Of a stretch of 20,154 bases of DNA, positions 8,901-17,045 are shown in pieces. The notes beneath the pieces were generated by a model, which was given only the letters and a program-made list of their open reading frames with translations, did not search any database and was not told the origin of the DNA. Origin of the DNA: Hypsibius dujardini (lineage: Eukaryota; Tardigrada; Eutardigrada; Parachela; Hypsibiidae); NCBI GenBank assembly GCA_001579985.1, contig LRSR01000126.1, positions 1 through 20,154 on the forward strand. The letters are read 5' to 3'. Numbering within the stretch: position 1 is the stretch's first letter; each line of letters begins with the position of its first letter. The translations under genes were made by a program, and so were the position numbers.

Positions 8901-9263
8901 CCGTATACTCGCGATCTCAAGGGACAGCTAAGCCCCGCCTCCCTCGATATGGCCCTGCACTCGATTGAACGTTCAATCTCATTCACTATTCTCTGATTGG
9001 CTCATTTCGTACAGCTAACTCGTTGTGCTCAATTGATTGATTGATTGTACAGTCGTGCTTTTCCGTATATTTGTCCCTACAGTGCTTGATTGATTGATTG
9101 TACAGTCTTGCTTTTCCGTATATTTGTCCCTACAGTGCTTGATTGATTGATTTTTGTTACTACAGTGGTAAGTTGATGAACGGCACTGAATAGGCACGAC
9201 CCGGGCTGGTTAGAATTTACGGGTAGGGCAGAAAAGTGTCCCTTGAGATCGCGCGTAATACGG
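8901..9263 (+). mobile_element. MITE copy 1 with CCGTAT...CTCGCGATCTCAAGGGACA ends and internal tandem repeats
   Basis: The left terminus ccgtatactcgcgatctcaa then gggaca (8901-8926) is mirrored by tgtcccttgagatcgcgcgt then aatacgg (9237-9263). The interior has the block agccccgcctccctcgatatggccctgcac and two to three copies of a ~55-bp unit (ttgattgattgtacagtc, ttgcttttccgtatatttgt, ccctacagtgc). A second copy in the same orientation lies at 12987-13428. It is just downstream of peptide gene 1. Confidence 0.82.
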
Positions 9264-9282
9264 TTGTTCATTTTTCACGCGA

Positions 9283-9288
9283 TTTATT
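9283..9288 (-). terminator. Candidate polyadenylation signal for peptide gene 1
   Basis: AATAAA on the minus strand, about 210 nt past the stop of peptide gene 1 and just outside the neighbouring MITE. It is the nearest canonical hexamer, but a single hexamer is weak evidence. Confidence 0.3.
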
Positions 9289-9499
9289 AATCTTTCGTGA
9301 AAAGCAAAGCTTTATGACTGTGTGTATGAAGCCACTAAACCGCTCATATTGCTTCTTCGAAAACTGGCTTTTTTGATAAGACTCAAAATGCGGGTTTGCA
9401 AAGACAACAGCGAGAGAGGAAAAATGTTTGCGGGATTATTAAATAATTAAAGCTGTCGGCGTGTTGTGCTAGAAAACGTCCGGTTGCGGCGCGTTTTCT

Positions 9500-9963
9500 T
9501 TAGAGGAGCTGCTTCAGCAGGTTCTTCGCCTCAGGTTTGCCGTTCCCGCTGAAGATGAGGCCGCCGTCGCCGGAGCCGCCACCTGCGGTCTCAAATTGCG
9601 CCTCCACTGTTGCTGAAATTAAAATATATTTTAAATAACATTTTTTTTGGAATAGATTTTCTTTAAAAAAACTTTTCTGTAACATTTTTTAATTAGACAT
9701 TTTTTTGGAAGCGATTCTTAATAAAAAAAACTTTTTGAAATTGTTTATTCATTGCAAGTGAATTTCAATACATATTAAATTATTTTATTTGGCTGATTCA
9801 AAAATTCAGACGAAACAAAAAAAAATTATAATATAAAAAAATGTTATTAATATAAAAAAAATAATTCAAATTGTAATTTTTTTCAAATTCTTTTTGGCTT
9901 ACCAATCATGAACAGGCACATCGCAAACAGGGCGAGGAGGAGAACAGTCGTGGGGAGAGACAT
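9500..9963 (-). CDS. Secreted QFET-GGGSGDGG peptide precursor 1 (57 residues)
   Basis: Exon 1 is 9963-9903 and exon 2 is 9612-9500; the 290-nt AT-rich intron has GTAAGC and aatttcag borders and is phase 1. Exon 1 codes a hydrophobic signal peptide (MSLPTTVLLLALFAMC, then LFMI). The split codon becomes Ala, followed by TVEA, a good signal-peptidase site, before Gln. The predicted mature peptide of 32 residues begins QFETAGGGSGDGGLIF and ends SGNGKPEAKNLLKQLL. There is no Cys and no internal dibasic site. An N-terminal Gln may cyclise to pyroglutamate. Two paralogues follow on the same strand. I do not recognise the family. A host-defence, venom-like or signalling peptide are all possible, and none is shown. 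The main support is the triple conservation of motif and intron position. Confidence 0.8.
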
Positions 9964-10056
9964 TGTGTCTGGCGATGAAATTCTTTTCGTCGTAGAAGTA
10001 AAAATCGAAATTGTTTTGTCAGCTTCTAATCCGTTTTCCTCAACGAAGAACTACTT

Positions 10057-10064
10057 TATTTATA
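10057..10064 (-). promoter_or_regulatory. TATA box of peptide gene 1
   Basis: TATAAATA on the minus strand (followed by AAG), about 100 nt upstream of the ATG at 9963. This predicts a leader of roughly 70 nt. The TATA-like motifs upstream of peptide genes 2 and 3 lie in comparable places. Confidence 0.55.
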
Positions 10065-10455
10065 TTGTTGTTTGTATCCCGCCGCAGGCAATCGGTCCAC
10101 GAAGACCTTCACGTGGTGCGTGTGAATATATAAAACCAGAAGCACCTTCTTCTCATCTCCTCCCCCCCCCCATCGCGTCGATCAACAAATTAAAATATAC
10201 ACCAGACGATGGACGTTTTTCTCTCCATCTTCGATCAAGACCAGTAATCAATTCAACCAAATACATTCCTGACAGGTAATGGCGCGTGCCTAATCAACAG
10301 AGAGACATGTTCTTTTGTCCCTTACCCGTGAGTTGCAGAAATTATTCTTCATTGATTACAGGGTGGGTATTAATATTTTATTATTGCAGCGGGCGATTTC
10401 GGCGGTAGAACGAGCCAAAATTGTGACCGTGACACTGAAATGCACACTTTACAAG

Positions 10456-10499
10456 AGAGAGAGAGAGAGACGGAGAAAGAGAGACAGAGAGACAGACAA

Positions 10500-10535
<36 letters not shown>

Positions 10536-10559
10536 ACTGACAGACAGACAGACAGACTG
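10456..10559. repeat. (GAGA)n and (CAGA)n microsatellite
   Basis: A GAGAGA run followed by about 15 CAGA/CAAA units ending near tgtagagc. The reading frames across it (10315-10710 plus; 10370-10661 minus) are repeat artefacts. The sequence from 10065 to 10455 upstream holds no gene I can support. Confidence 0.92.
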
Positions 10560-11476
10560 TAGAGCACGAGTGGGTTTCCGTGCTGACAAAACCGCGACAG
10601 ACAAGACCGACTTGGCCACCGTGAATGACAATTTGTTTCTTTCATTGTTTTCCACCCTCACCCACGAAGAGAGAGACCTCGCTCGATGCCGTCATTATTC
10701 GAAGAAATGATGGATGTTGTTTTTACGAATCAATGGAAATACATATCTCTCTCTCTCGCTAGAGTAGGGAACCCGGATACTTGTATGGTTTCGTCTTGCA
10801 ATAATAATGCAGTATTCAGCTAGGTCTCTATATAATGAAATTATCATCACAATTGCAAACATTTTTAGTTTGAGGAGAAAGTTAATTTAGCGGCAAAAAT
10901 GTTTAATCCCAATTTTAATAAATTATTGCCTGATTTTCAATCTCAATTTTTTTATATGTATTTTTAGTCTGAGAAGGAAGATATTTCATTGACCAGAATA
11001 TTAAATTTCAATTGACTGATTGATTCTCAATTAATTTTAATTTCAATTCTCCAATCGGCGGAACGCTAAATCAATATATTTCTCATATAAGGAACTCAGT
11101 TCACGCTGCGTGAAACCGGTTGAAGGAAGTATACTGCAAGTACTTTGTGACATCTTAGGACTGAAAAAGCAACAGCAGTGGAAGTTGCCACTTCTTACGC
11201 TATTAATTCAGAAAAAATGACGCTGACACATTTCACGCCACGGTCTGTAATTTCACAACAGAACAATCAATCATTTTCCCGGACAAAGTGGATGACGCAG
11301 CAAACAAAATATTTATACCCGCCATGCCAATTGACCGGTTCTTTCAAAGTAAAAATTCATGAGCGACAGATCTTCAAGAAATATTGTTTGATGAAGTTCG
11401 TTGGATGCAGCGTAGAATTCTCTAAATTAGATCAAATTCGATTGCTTACTGTAGCTTTAAAAAAAATGTAGTCACT
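10560..11476. other. Intergenic stretch between peptide genes 1 and 2, no convincing gene
   Basis: AT-rich DNA from 10800 to 11090, then a 97-codon open frame (11178-11471, MEVATSYAINSEK...) without recognisable domain, signal peptide or splice context. The frame ends exactly where element C begins. I treat it as chance. Confidence 0.4.
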
Positions 11477-11762
11477 TGCAGTCGTCCAACAGGCGTTTAA
11501 TGATTTATCCTATTACTTGAACAATCAACCAATCAATCACCGGAGCTCGCCAGCAATCGGAGCGGAGTTGATTCAATCAACTAATCAATCAACGGAGCTC
11601 GGCAGCAATCGGAGCGGAATTCATTCAATCAACTAATCAATCAACGGAGCTCGCCAGCAATCGGAGCGGAGTTGATTGGTTGATTGTTCAAGTAGTACCC
11701 CTGCCACGCCCATTTTGCCCATTTCCGGGACCCTCCATTAGATTAAATTCGGTCGCTTACTG
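11477..11762. mobile_element. Asymmetric MITE-like element C, opposite orientation to A, with a 3 x 52-bp core
   Basis: The left 25 bp (11477-11501, tgcagtcgtccaacaggcgt then ttaat) equal the complement of 1808-1832 in element A. The right end (ccattagattaaattcggtc then gcttactg) matches the CAGTAAGTGAC terminal repeat. The core has three 52-bp tandem copies with ggagctc at 11542, 11594 and 11646, each followed by gcaatcggagcgga, flanked by AATCAACCAATC and TTGATTGGTTGATTG arms. Confidence 0.72.
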
Positions 11763-11969
11763 TAGGCTGGAGAAGCCTTCCTCGATCCGATGGTGGGACA
11801 ATTGGTTGCATTACCGAATTGGTCATAATTTATGATTTGCAAAAATTTACACGAATACTGCCAAAGTCTAAAAACTTTGATTTATAAGAACGAAAAAAAT
11901 ATACATTGTATATTTTAGTGTACTATATAGTAAAGGGCTGTAAGGTCCGTTGAAGAGCTGAACCAACCA

Positions 11970-12092
11970 CACACGTGACAAAAACCTTGCTCTGACCGAG
12001 TCAAGCACTTTAACTCGACAACTGTGTACAACAACCATAAGACGAGTGTAATGGCTTAACTCGGTTAGTGCAAGGTTTTTGCCACGTGTCTC
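11970..12092. repeat. Inverted repeat next to the stop of peptide gene 2
   Basis: cacgtgacaaaaaccttgct...accgagtcaagca (11972-12007) pairs with tggcttaactcggt...gcaaggtttttgccacgtg (12052-12088), with few mismatches over about 37 bp. It starts about 11 nt beyond the stop of peptide gene 2, so it would form a long hairpin in the 3' UTR of that transcript. It is probably another small fold-back element; any function in RNA processing is unproven. Confidence 0.75.
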
Positions 12093-12102
12093 TACACTAT
12101 AG

Positions 12103-12706
12103 CTACTGAGGTTTTAATGCGGAGGGTGTCAGTTTGCGGATGATAGGCTGCCCCTTGGCAAGCGGTCCTTTTTCCTCCAGAAAGATGATGATTCCACCGT
12201 CACCCGAGCCACCGCCTGCGGTCTCGAACTGGCCCGCGACATAGTCTGAAAGAAAATAATTGCCGAATCGACAATCGCAAGATAAAATTGCTCATTTCAC
12301 CGATCTCTCGCATCCGTTACACTATTAAATTTAAATGTTGAATTTATTAAATTTAAATGTTGAATTTATTAAATTTAAATGTTGAATTTATTAAATTTAA
12401 ATGTTGAATTTATTAAACTTAAATGTTAATTTTAATAAATTTAATAAATATTAAATTTATTAAATTTTAATTTTAATTTTAATAAATTTAATAAATGTTA
12501 AATTTATTAAATTTAATAAATGTTAACTTTAATAAATTTATTGAGTTTAATAAATGTTGCATTTATTAAATTTAAATGTTAAATTTATTAAATTTAAGTT
12601 TAAATTAAATTTATTAAATCTGAAATGTTATTTTATTCGTACCTGTCACTATTAACAGTGCGATGAGAATGGCCCAAAAGACGACGAAACGTTTCAACGT
12701 TGACAT
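12103..12706 (-). CDS. Secreted QFET-GGGSGDGG peptide precursor 2 (68 residues)
   Basis: Exon 1 is 12706-12643 and exon 2 is 12245-12103; the 397-nt intron is phase 1 with GTACGA and ctttcag borders and is full of AT-rich tandem repeats. Exon 1 codes MSTLKRFVVFWAILIALL then IVT. The split codon gives Asp, then YVAG, and Gln starts the predicted mature peptide of 42 residues. It begins QFETAGGGSGDGGIIIFLEE and ends KGPLAKGQPIIRKLTPSALK then PQ. This is the longest tail of the three. The first 20 mature residues match gene 3 except for two substitutions, and nearly all other differences there are silent. No Cys. Function unknown. Confidence 0.82.
12327..12620. repeat. AT-rich tandem repeats in the intron of peptide gene 2
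   Basis: About four perfect or near-perfect 22-bp copies of aaatttaaatgttgaattta plus tt (12327-12415), decaying into shorter aaattta/ttaataaa variants up to the signal-peptide exon. This is simple-sequence expansion within an intron and has no coding potential. Confidence 0.85.
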
Positions 12707-12844
12707 TTTTTTAAATGTTCGTAATGAATGTTTCGTCAAAAATTGATAAGGTCAAAATTCCGCAGCAGCAAAAATAGGAAGGTACGAAAGGTTTCAGTTG
12801 ATAAGCCACAACTGCTGTCGGAATTGGCAGCTGCGAGAAATGCC

Positions 12845-12852
12845 TTTAAATA
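12845..12852 (-). promoter_or_regulatory. TATA-like box of peptide gene 2
   Basis: TATTTAAA on the minus strand (context cgTATTTAAAggc), about 140 nt upstream of the ATG. The same octamer precedes peptide gene 3 at a similar distance, which supports it being the core promoter element. Confidence 0.5.
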
Positions 12853-12986
12853 CGTCTTGCTGTTGCGATTGCGACGAATGTATGATTTGTGTGTTTACTC
12901 CTTTACCGACATAATTAAAACAGTGTTCATAGTTTTTTTCCCAGTACGTGTTTACATTCGACGTACATTTCTCATTCTGTCGAGCA

Positions 12987-13428
12987 CCGTATGCTCGCGA
13001 TCTGAAGGGACAGCTAAGCCCCGCCTCCCTCGGTATGGCCCTGCACTCGATTGAACGTTCAATCTCATTCAATCTTCTCTGATTGGCTCATTTCGTACAG
13101 CTTACTTGTTGTGCTCGATTGATTGATTGATTGTACAGTCGTGCTTTTCCGTAAATTTGTCCTTGCAGTGCTTGATTGATTGATTGTACAGTCTTGCTTT
13201 TCCGTAAATTTGTCCCTGCAGTGCTTGATTGATTGATTGTACAGTCTTGCTTTTCCGTAAATTTGTCCTTGCAGTGCTTGATTGATTGATTTTCGTCTCT
13301 ACAGTGGTAATTTGATGAACGGCACTGAATATGCACGATCCGGGCTGGTTAAAATTTACGGGTAGGCCCGGCTGGTTAAAATTTACGGGTAGGGCAGAAA
13401 AGTGTCCCCAGAGATCGCGAGTGTACGG
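12987..13428 (+). mobile_element. MITE copy 2 (same family and orientation as 8901-9263), four internal repeat units
   Basis: The left terminus ccgtatgctcgcgatctgaa then gggaca is mirrored by tgtccccagagatcgcgagt then gtacgg. The interior follows copy 1 closely (agccccgcctccctcggtat, gattggctcatttcgtacag), but the ~55-bp ttgattgattgtacagtc unit is present about four times, and the segment cccggctggttaaaatttac is duplicated. It lies about 135 bp upstream of the TATA-like box of peptide gene 2. Confidence 0.82.
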
Positions 13429-13563
13429 GTAAGGAAACGTCGTTTCTCCGAAAGGGTCCCTGGTACACAAGGTGGACTGCATATACATGCTCAGTGTTTT
13501 TGTGTGTACCGAATGCATAGTACGGTAATATTCGTGTAGGGTATGAGGAGAAGTTTGTTTTTT

Positions 13564-13755
13564 GGCTCACCCTCCACTTGGTTCATGAATCGGCTCACTC
13601 ATGGGTTTATTACTGAAGGCAGGTGCTTGATTGCTTGATTTTTAGATGTGCTATAGTATACTGGGATATAATACAGCGAATCAAACAATCAAGCACCTGC
13701 GGTCAAAGAGAAATCCATGAGTGATCCGATTTATCGACCAAGTGGAGGGTGAGCC
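13564..13755. mobile_element. Near-perfect palindromic MITE with GGCTCACCCTCCACTTGGT ends
   Basis: ggctcaccctccacttggt (13564-13582) and its exact complement (13737-13755) bound the element. The pairing continues inward through aatcggctcactcatggg / ccatgagtgatccgatt and gcaggtgcttgattgcttga / tcaaacaatcaagcacctgc. The loop is about 45 bp of AT-rich sequence. It spans 192 bp with no coding capacity. Confidence 0.85.
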
Positions 13756-13847
13756 GAAATACAGATTCCACCTCGTACAGTGAATATTTTGACAAGGCAA
13801 AACAAAAACTGTTGCTTGTTGTGGGTATTAGGAATTAATCGAGTTGA

Positions 13848-14048
13848 ATGATACTGCATTATTACTGTCCTCTTTCTATGTTTGAATTCCAGGAAGAAAA
13901 CGATAAGTTGTACAAGAACGAAGATTTTCCCCTTCCTCCCGATATTTCAGAAAAAAATAAGGAGGAAAAAGACTTCCCGCGCCACTTTGTGCTTTGGGCT
14001 CGGGCTTCATTGCCTGATATGTTTCCATTTGTGCGGAATGAAAGATAA
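13848..14048 (+). CDS. Possible ORF or terminal exon, unrecognised, convergent with peptide gene 3
   Basis: A 66-codon frame ends at a TAA at 14046. Upstream of its richer part is a pyrimidine-rich run ending ttgaattccag, a fair 3' splice site, followed by EENDKLYKNEDFPLPP and later FPRHFVLWARASLPDMFPF. An antisense frame is also open. No domain is recognised and no upstream exon was found, so confidence is low. Confidence 0.2.
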   Translation: MILHYYCPLSMFEFQEENDKLYKNEDFPLPPDISEKNKEEKDFPRHFVLWARASLPDMFPFVRNER

Positions 14049-14135
14049 GAAATAATGGCGAGCATTCTAATTTGGTTTTGCAACTCCATTCAAAGGCGTT
14101 TAACGCTGGAGCATTCGTTGACGTTGTAAAAACAA

Positions 14136-14588
14136 TTATTTGCGGGTGAGGTTGCGGAAAAACGACGACAGAGGTTTGGCTTTCTCGTCCAGGAAGATGA
14201 TGATTCCGCCGTCTCCCGAGCCTCCGCCTCCGGTCTCGAACTGCGCTTGGGCGTAATCTAAAAATTAAGAATACTGTATGTTTTTTTCACTAAAGAACGC
14301 ACGACGACCTTAACAATTAAGCAGTATAATAAATACAGAATATACAGACAAAAACAAAGTCGAAGGCAGAAACACAGACACAGACACACACAGACACAGA
14401 CACAGACACAGACAAGACACAGACACAGACACAGACACAGACACAGACACAGACACAGACACAGACACAGACAAAACAAAGACAAAACAAAGACAACGAC
14501 AAAGACCAATGTCTCCAAACGTACCGATCAATCCGCAGACCAACACCGCAACGAGGCAAAGCATGAAAAAAAATGAGCAATTTGCCAT
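14136..14588 (-). CDS. Secreted QFET-GGGSGDGG peptide precursor 3 (61 residues)
   Basis: Exon 1 is 14588-14525 and exon 2 is 14257-14136; the 267-nt phase-1 intron has GTACGT and aatttttag borders and holds a long (TGTCTG)n tract in the sense direction. Exon 1 codes MANCSFFFMLCLVAVLVC then GLI. The split codon gives Asp, then YAQA, a good cleavage site, before Gln. The predicted mature peptide of 35 residues begins QFETGGGGSGDGGIIIFLDE and ends KAKPLSSFFRNLTRK, a basic tail with an N-L-T glycosylation sequon. The only Cys residues are in the signal peptide. Family unknown; the argument for a real gene is conservation with copies 1 and 2. Confidence 0.82.
14377..14476 (-). repeat. (TGTCTG)n microsatellite in the intron of peptide gene 3
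   Basis: Plus strand acagac repeats; the sense strand of the gene reads tgtctg. It explains the long CLCLCL, VSVSVS and VCVCVC frames on the minus strand, which are not proteins. Confidence 0.95.
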
Positions 14589-14695
14589 TTTAAGGGACGG
14601 ACCAAAAATAGCGAAACAATTCAGACTGACAGCTCACGATAAAGCAAAATTGCACGTTCACGTAAACAAACTCGTAGAAATAGTTTCGTCAACGG

Positions 14696-14703
14696 TTTAA
14701 ATA
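14696..14703 (-). promoter_or_regulatory. TATA-like box of peptide gene 3
   Basis: TATTTAAA on the minus strand (context ccTATTTAAAccg), about 110 nt before the ATG, identical to the octamer upstream of peptide gene 2. Confidence 0.5.
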
Positions 14704-14882
14704 GGCCTGCGTGGGCTTGTTTATGAGATCAGAGATACTGAAGGAAAAAGTCATAATCCTACATAACTCAAATAACTCCCTACTAATTTATGTACATCGG
14801 GCCAGTGCCCAGCACTTGTTCTCTCGGTCTCTGTTATAACTGTTTACTATAAGAGCGAAACCTGCATGTACATTCGCGACCC

Positions 14883-14918
14883 CAATCCATCCAACCAACC
14901 AACCATCCATCCATCCGT
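14883..14918. repeat. (CATC/CAAC)n tetranucleotide repeat
   Basis: catccatccaaccaaccaac followed by catccatccatcc. The surrounding 14704-15170 has no gene I can support. A short duplicated catgctcagcatgga lies at about 15089-15122. Confidence 0.8.
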
Positions 14919-15179
14919 ACGACCGTCGACAACCACGCGGGGTTGTTGTTTAGTTTTTTTTTTACAGCGTTAATTCGACACATCATGAGAATGCAGAATT
15001 TCCATTACGACGTTGCGGAATTATTACGGCGTCGTGAATTATTATTATGATTAAAGCGACGCGTTCGGAACGGTGCAAGTGAACCTCACATGCTCAGCAT
15101 GGACTCGCATGCTCAGCATGGATCCCCGGGGTCAATGGTACGTAATATCCGTTTTCCGTGAATCGACACTTTTTTATGG

Positions 15180-16330
15180 GGCTACGATTGTGGGGAGCGA
15201 TTCGGAAGATGGAACGACGGACGATTGTTCCGGCAGACGGAAGGTCGCCGTGGAGGATCCGGTGGAGGATGGCCAAAATTACGGTTTGCCGAGTGATGGG
15301 CATCTCAGGCGGTGAGCCGAGTCGATCCGAAACGGTTGAACCGATAGGTCATCTATAAGGAGACGGACGATCGGACAGGATGCGGACGGATCCTGAGAGA
15401 CGGACGGTCGGACAAGATGCGGACGGATCCTGAGAGATCGATAGGCGGACGGACGGTCTTAAAGCAATGACCAAGATAGACAATTAGACGGACGGACGGT
15501 CTTAAGGCAACGACCAAGATAAACAATTGGACGGACGGACGAGATGCATGCAGTTGTGGAAAGCGACTCGGAATGGAAGATGAGACAACTGACGGTTATT
15601 TCGGGAGACGGAAGGCCGCCGTAGAAAATCCGGTGGAAGGTGGCCGAAAATGATGGTTTGCCGAGCTATGGGAATTGCAGACGGAGAGCCTGATTGATCA
15701 GAAACGGTTGAGTCGATGGGTCGGCTGTAAGGAAACGGATGGTCGGACGGGATGCTAATGGATTTTGAGAGAAAGAAAAGCGAACGGATGATATGAAAGG
15801 AATGAACAGGATGGACGAACGGACACACGGACAAAATACATGTAGTTCTGAAAAGCGAATCAAAATCAAAGACGAATGTCCGTCATGGGGAATCCGCTGG
15901 AGGAGGATCGACTCTGACGGCTTGCAGAATGATGACAATTTCAGATGGAGAACCGAACCAGTAAGAAGCGGATGAATGAATGGATCGCAATAGAGATACG
16001 GAAGATCAGACGGAATGCCGACAAATCCAGAGAGACTGAAAAGCGGACAGGGAATAAGACGGACAGACGGACGGACGGACGGACGGACGGACGGAGGAAC
16101 AGACGGACGGGCGGACGGACGGGCGGGCGGACGGACGGACGGATAGGCGGACGGACGGACGGGATACATGTAGTTGCGGGAAGCGAATCGGAGTTGAAGA
16201 TGGAGCAGCAGACGCGTATTTTGGGTGACTGGATCCTTCACTGGAGGATCCGGTGACAGTCGGAAAGAACGGTGACCAGAGATTGCGACGGAGATCTCGA
16301 CCGTTCAGAAGCGGGTGGTCATGGACATTC
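15180..16330. repeat. Four diverged ~300-bp repeats separated by (GGAC)n tracts
   Basis: Units begin near 15180, 15544, 15836 and 16163. Each has a variant of catgtagttg-ggaagcgaatcgg, then a segment like gacggaaggccgccgtaga, then atccggtgga. Between units are ggacggacgg runs, longest at 16060-16160. Divergence between units is high, so this is an old tandem duplication, possibly of a satellite or transposon fragment. The open frames across it (Arg/Thr/Asp-rich plus, Pro/Ser/Val-rich minus) follow the tetranucleotide and are not convincing proteins. Confidence 0.72.
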
Positions 16331-16893
16331 CCCCTGACCTTCCGTTTCTGAGGTGCAGCGGAATGTCGACTGGCCGATCGACGTAAGCAACGGATCATGA
16401 GATACCGAGGAGGGGGACAGATGGTCACACAAACAAGAACAGGAATTGGAAGGTTCATGCACACTTGGCTCCTCCCCCAAAAGTTCGGAACGGTAGGGCG
16501 ACGTCATTGGCAAGTGGGAAACCTATTTAAAGGGATGAATATTTAGCCGTGAAATAATGTGCTGTCTGTTACTCGTTAAAAATATCAAAGATACAAGTTT
16601 GTCAAAGAATTTTACATAAGAAAGAATATTCATTTCTCCGAGATTCCGACTTTCGAATTAGTTTAAAAATAATTTGGGTTAATTCTTAGTATTAAAAATT
16701 TACTTATAAACTTGCCACGCCCATCGCGGCTTTAACTCATGACGTCAACTTCCGCTCGCCGTTCTCTCTCGCGTATTAAGTCAAGCAACGCCATGTGTGA
16801 TATTATCAGCAGACGATGATATCATAATCTCTGCCAATGATTTCAAATTAAGCTTCGACAAGTGTGACATCATTTTCAAGGTTCCAAACCGAG
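16331..16893. other. Upstream region of the DUF2828 gene, no separate gene seen
   Basis: Mixed-composition intergenic DNA, becoming AT-rich from 16540 to 16710. No recognisable repeat end or coding exon. Confidence 0.4.
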
Positions 16894-16926
16894 TATAAAC
16901 TATAAACGCGTCGCTCAGTCGCAGTT
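16894..16926 (+). promoter_or_regulatory. Candidate core promoter of the DUF2828 gene (TATA plus initiator)
   Basis: Two adjacent TATAAAC boxes (16894-16900 and 16901-16907) are followed by TCAGTC at 16915 and GCAGTT at 16921, both initiator-like. Spacing from the first TATA to the second initiator A (16923) is about 29 bp, close to the usual distance. The leader would be about 120 nt. Confidence 0.45.
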
Positions 16927-17045
16927 GAAAAGTTGCAGACGGAAAGTTTTCACGCTTGACATTTGTTCTTATTCTCCACTCCACGACCGGCGGATAATTT
17001 TCCCTCAACTTTTCTTCCCATTGTTACTTACACTTTCACTTTAGA

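Noticed and set aside
9908-10279. Plus-strand open frame of 123 codons
   Set aside because: It is antisense to the signal-peptide exon and leader of peptide gene 1, and its sequence shows no protein-like features.
11178-11471. Plus-strand open frame of 97 codons between peptide genes 1 and 2
   Set aside because: No recognisable domain, AT-driven composition, and it ends at the border of a MITE; best explained as chance.
13564-13755. Palindrome as a transcription terminator or microRNA precursor
   Set aside because: Exact inverted ends, 192-bp size and related arms elsewhere fit a MITE; nothing in the sequence by itself supports a small-RNA function.
9500-14588. GGGGSGDGG segments as artificial Gly-Ser linker contamination
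   Set aside because: Three diverged genomic copies with introns, silent differences and individual tails rule out a cloning artefact.
15666-16464. Minus-strand frames of 152-191 codons rich in SVRPSVRP
   Set aside because: They follow the (GGAC)n tract and the diverged repeat units; no non-repetitive protein features.
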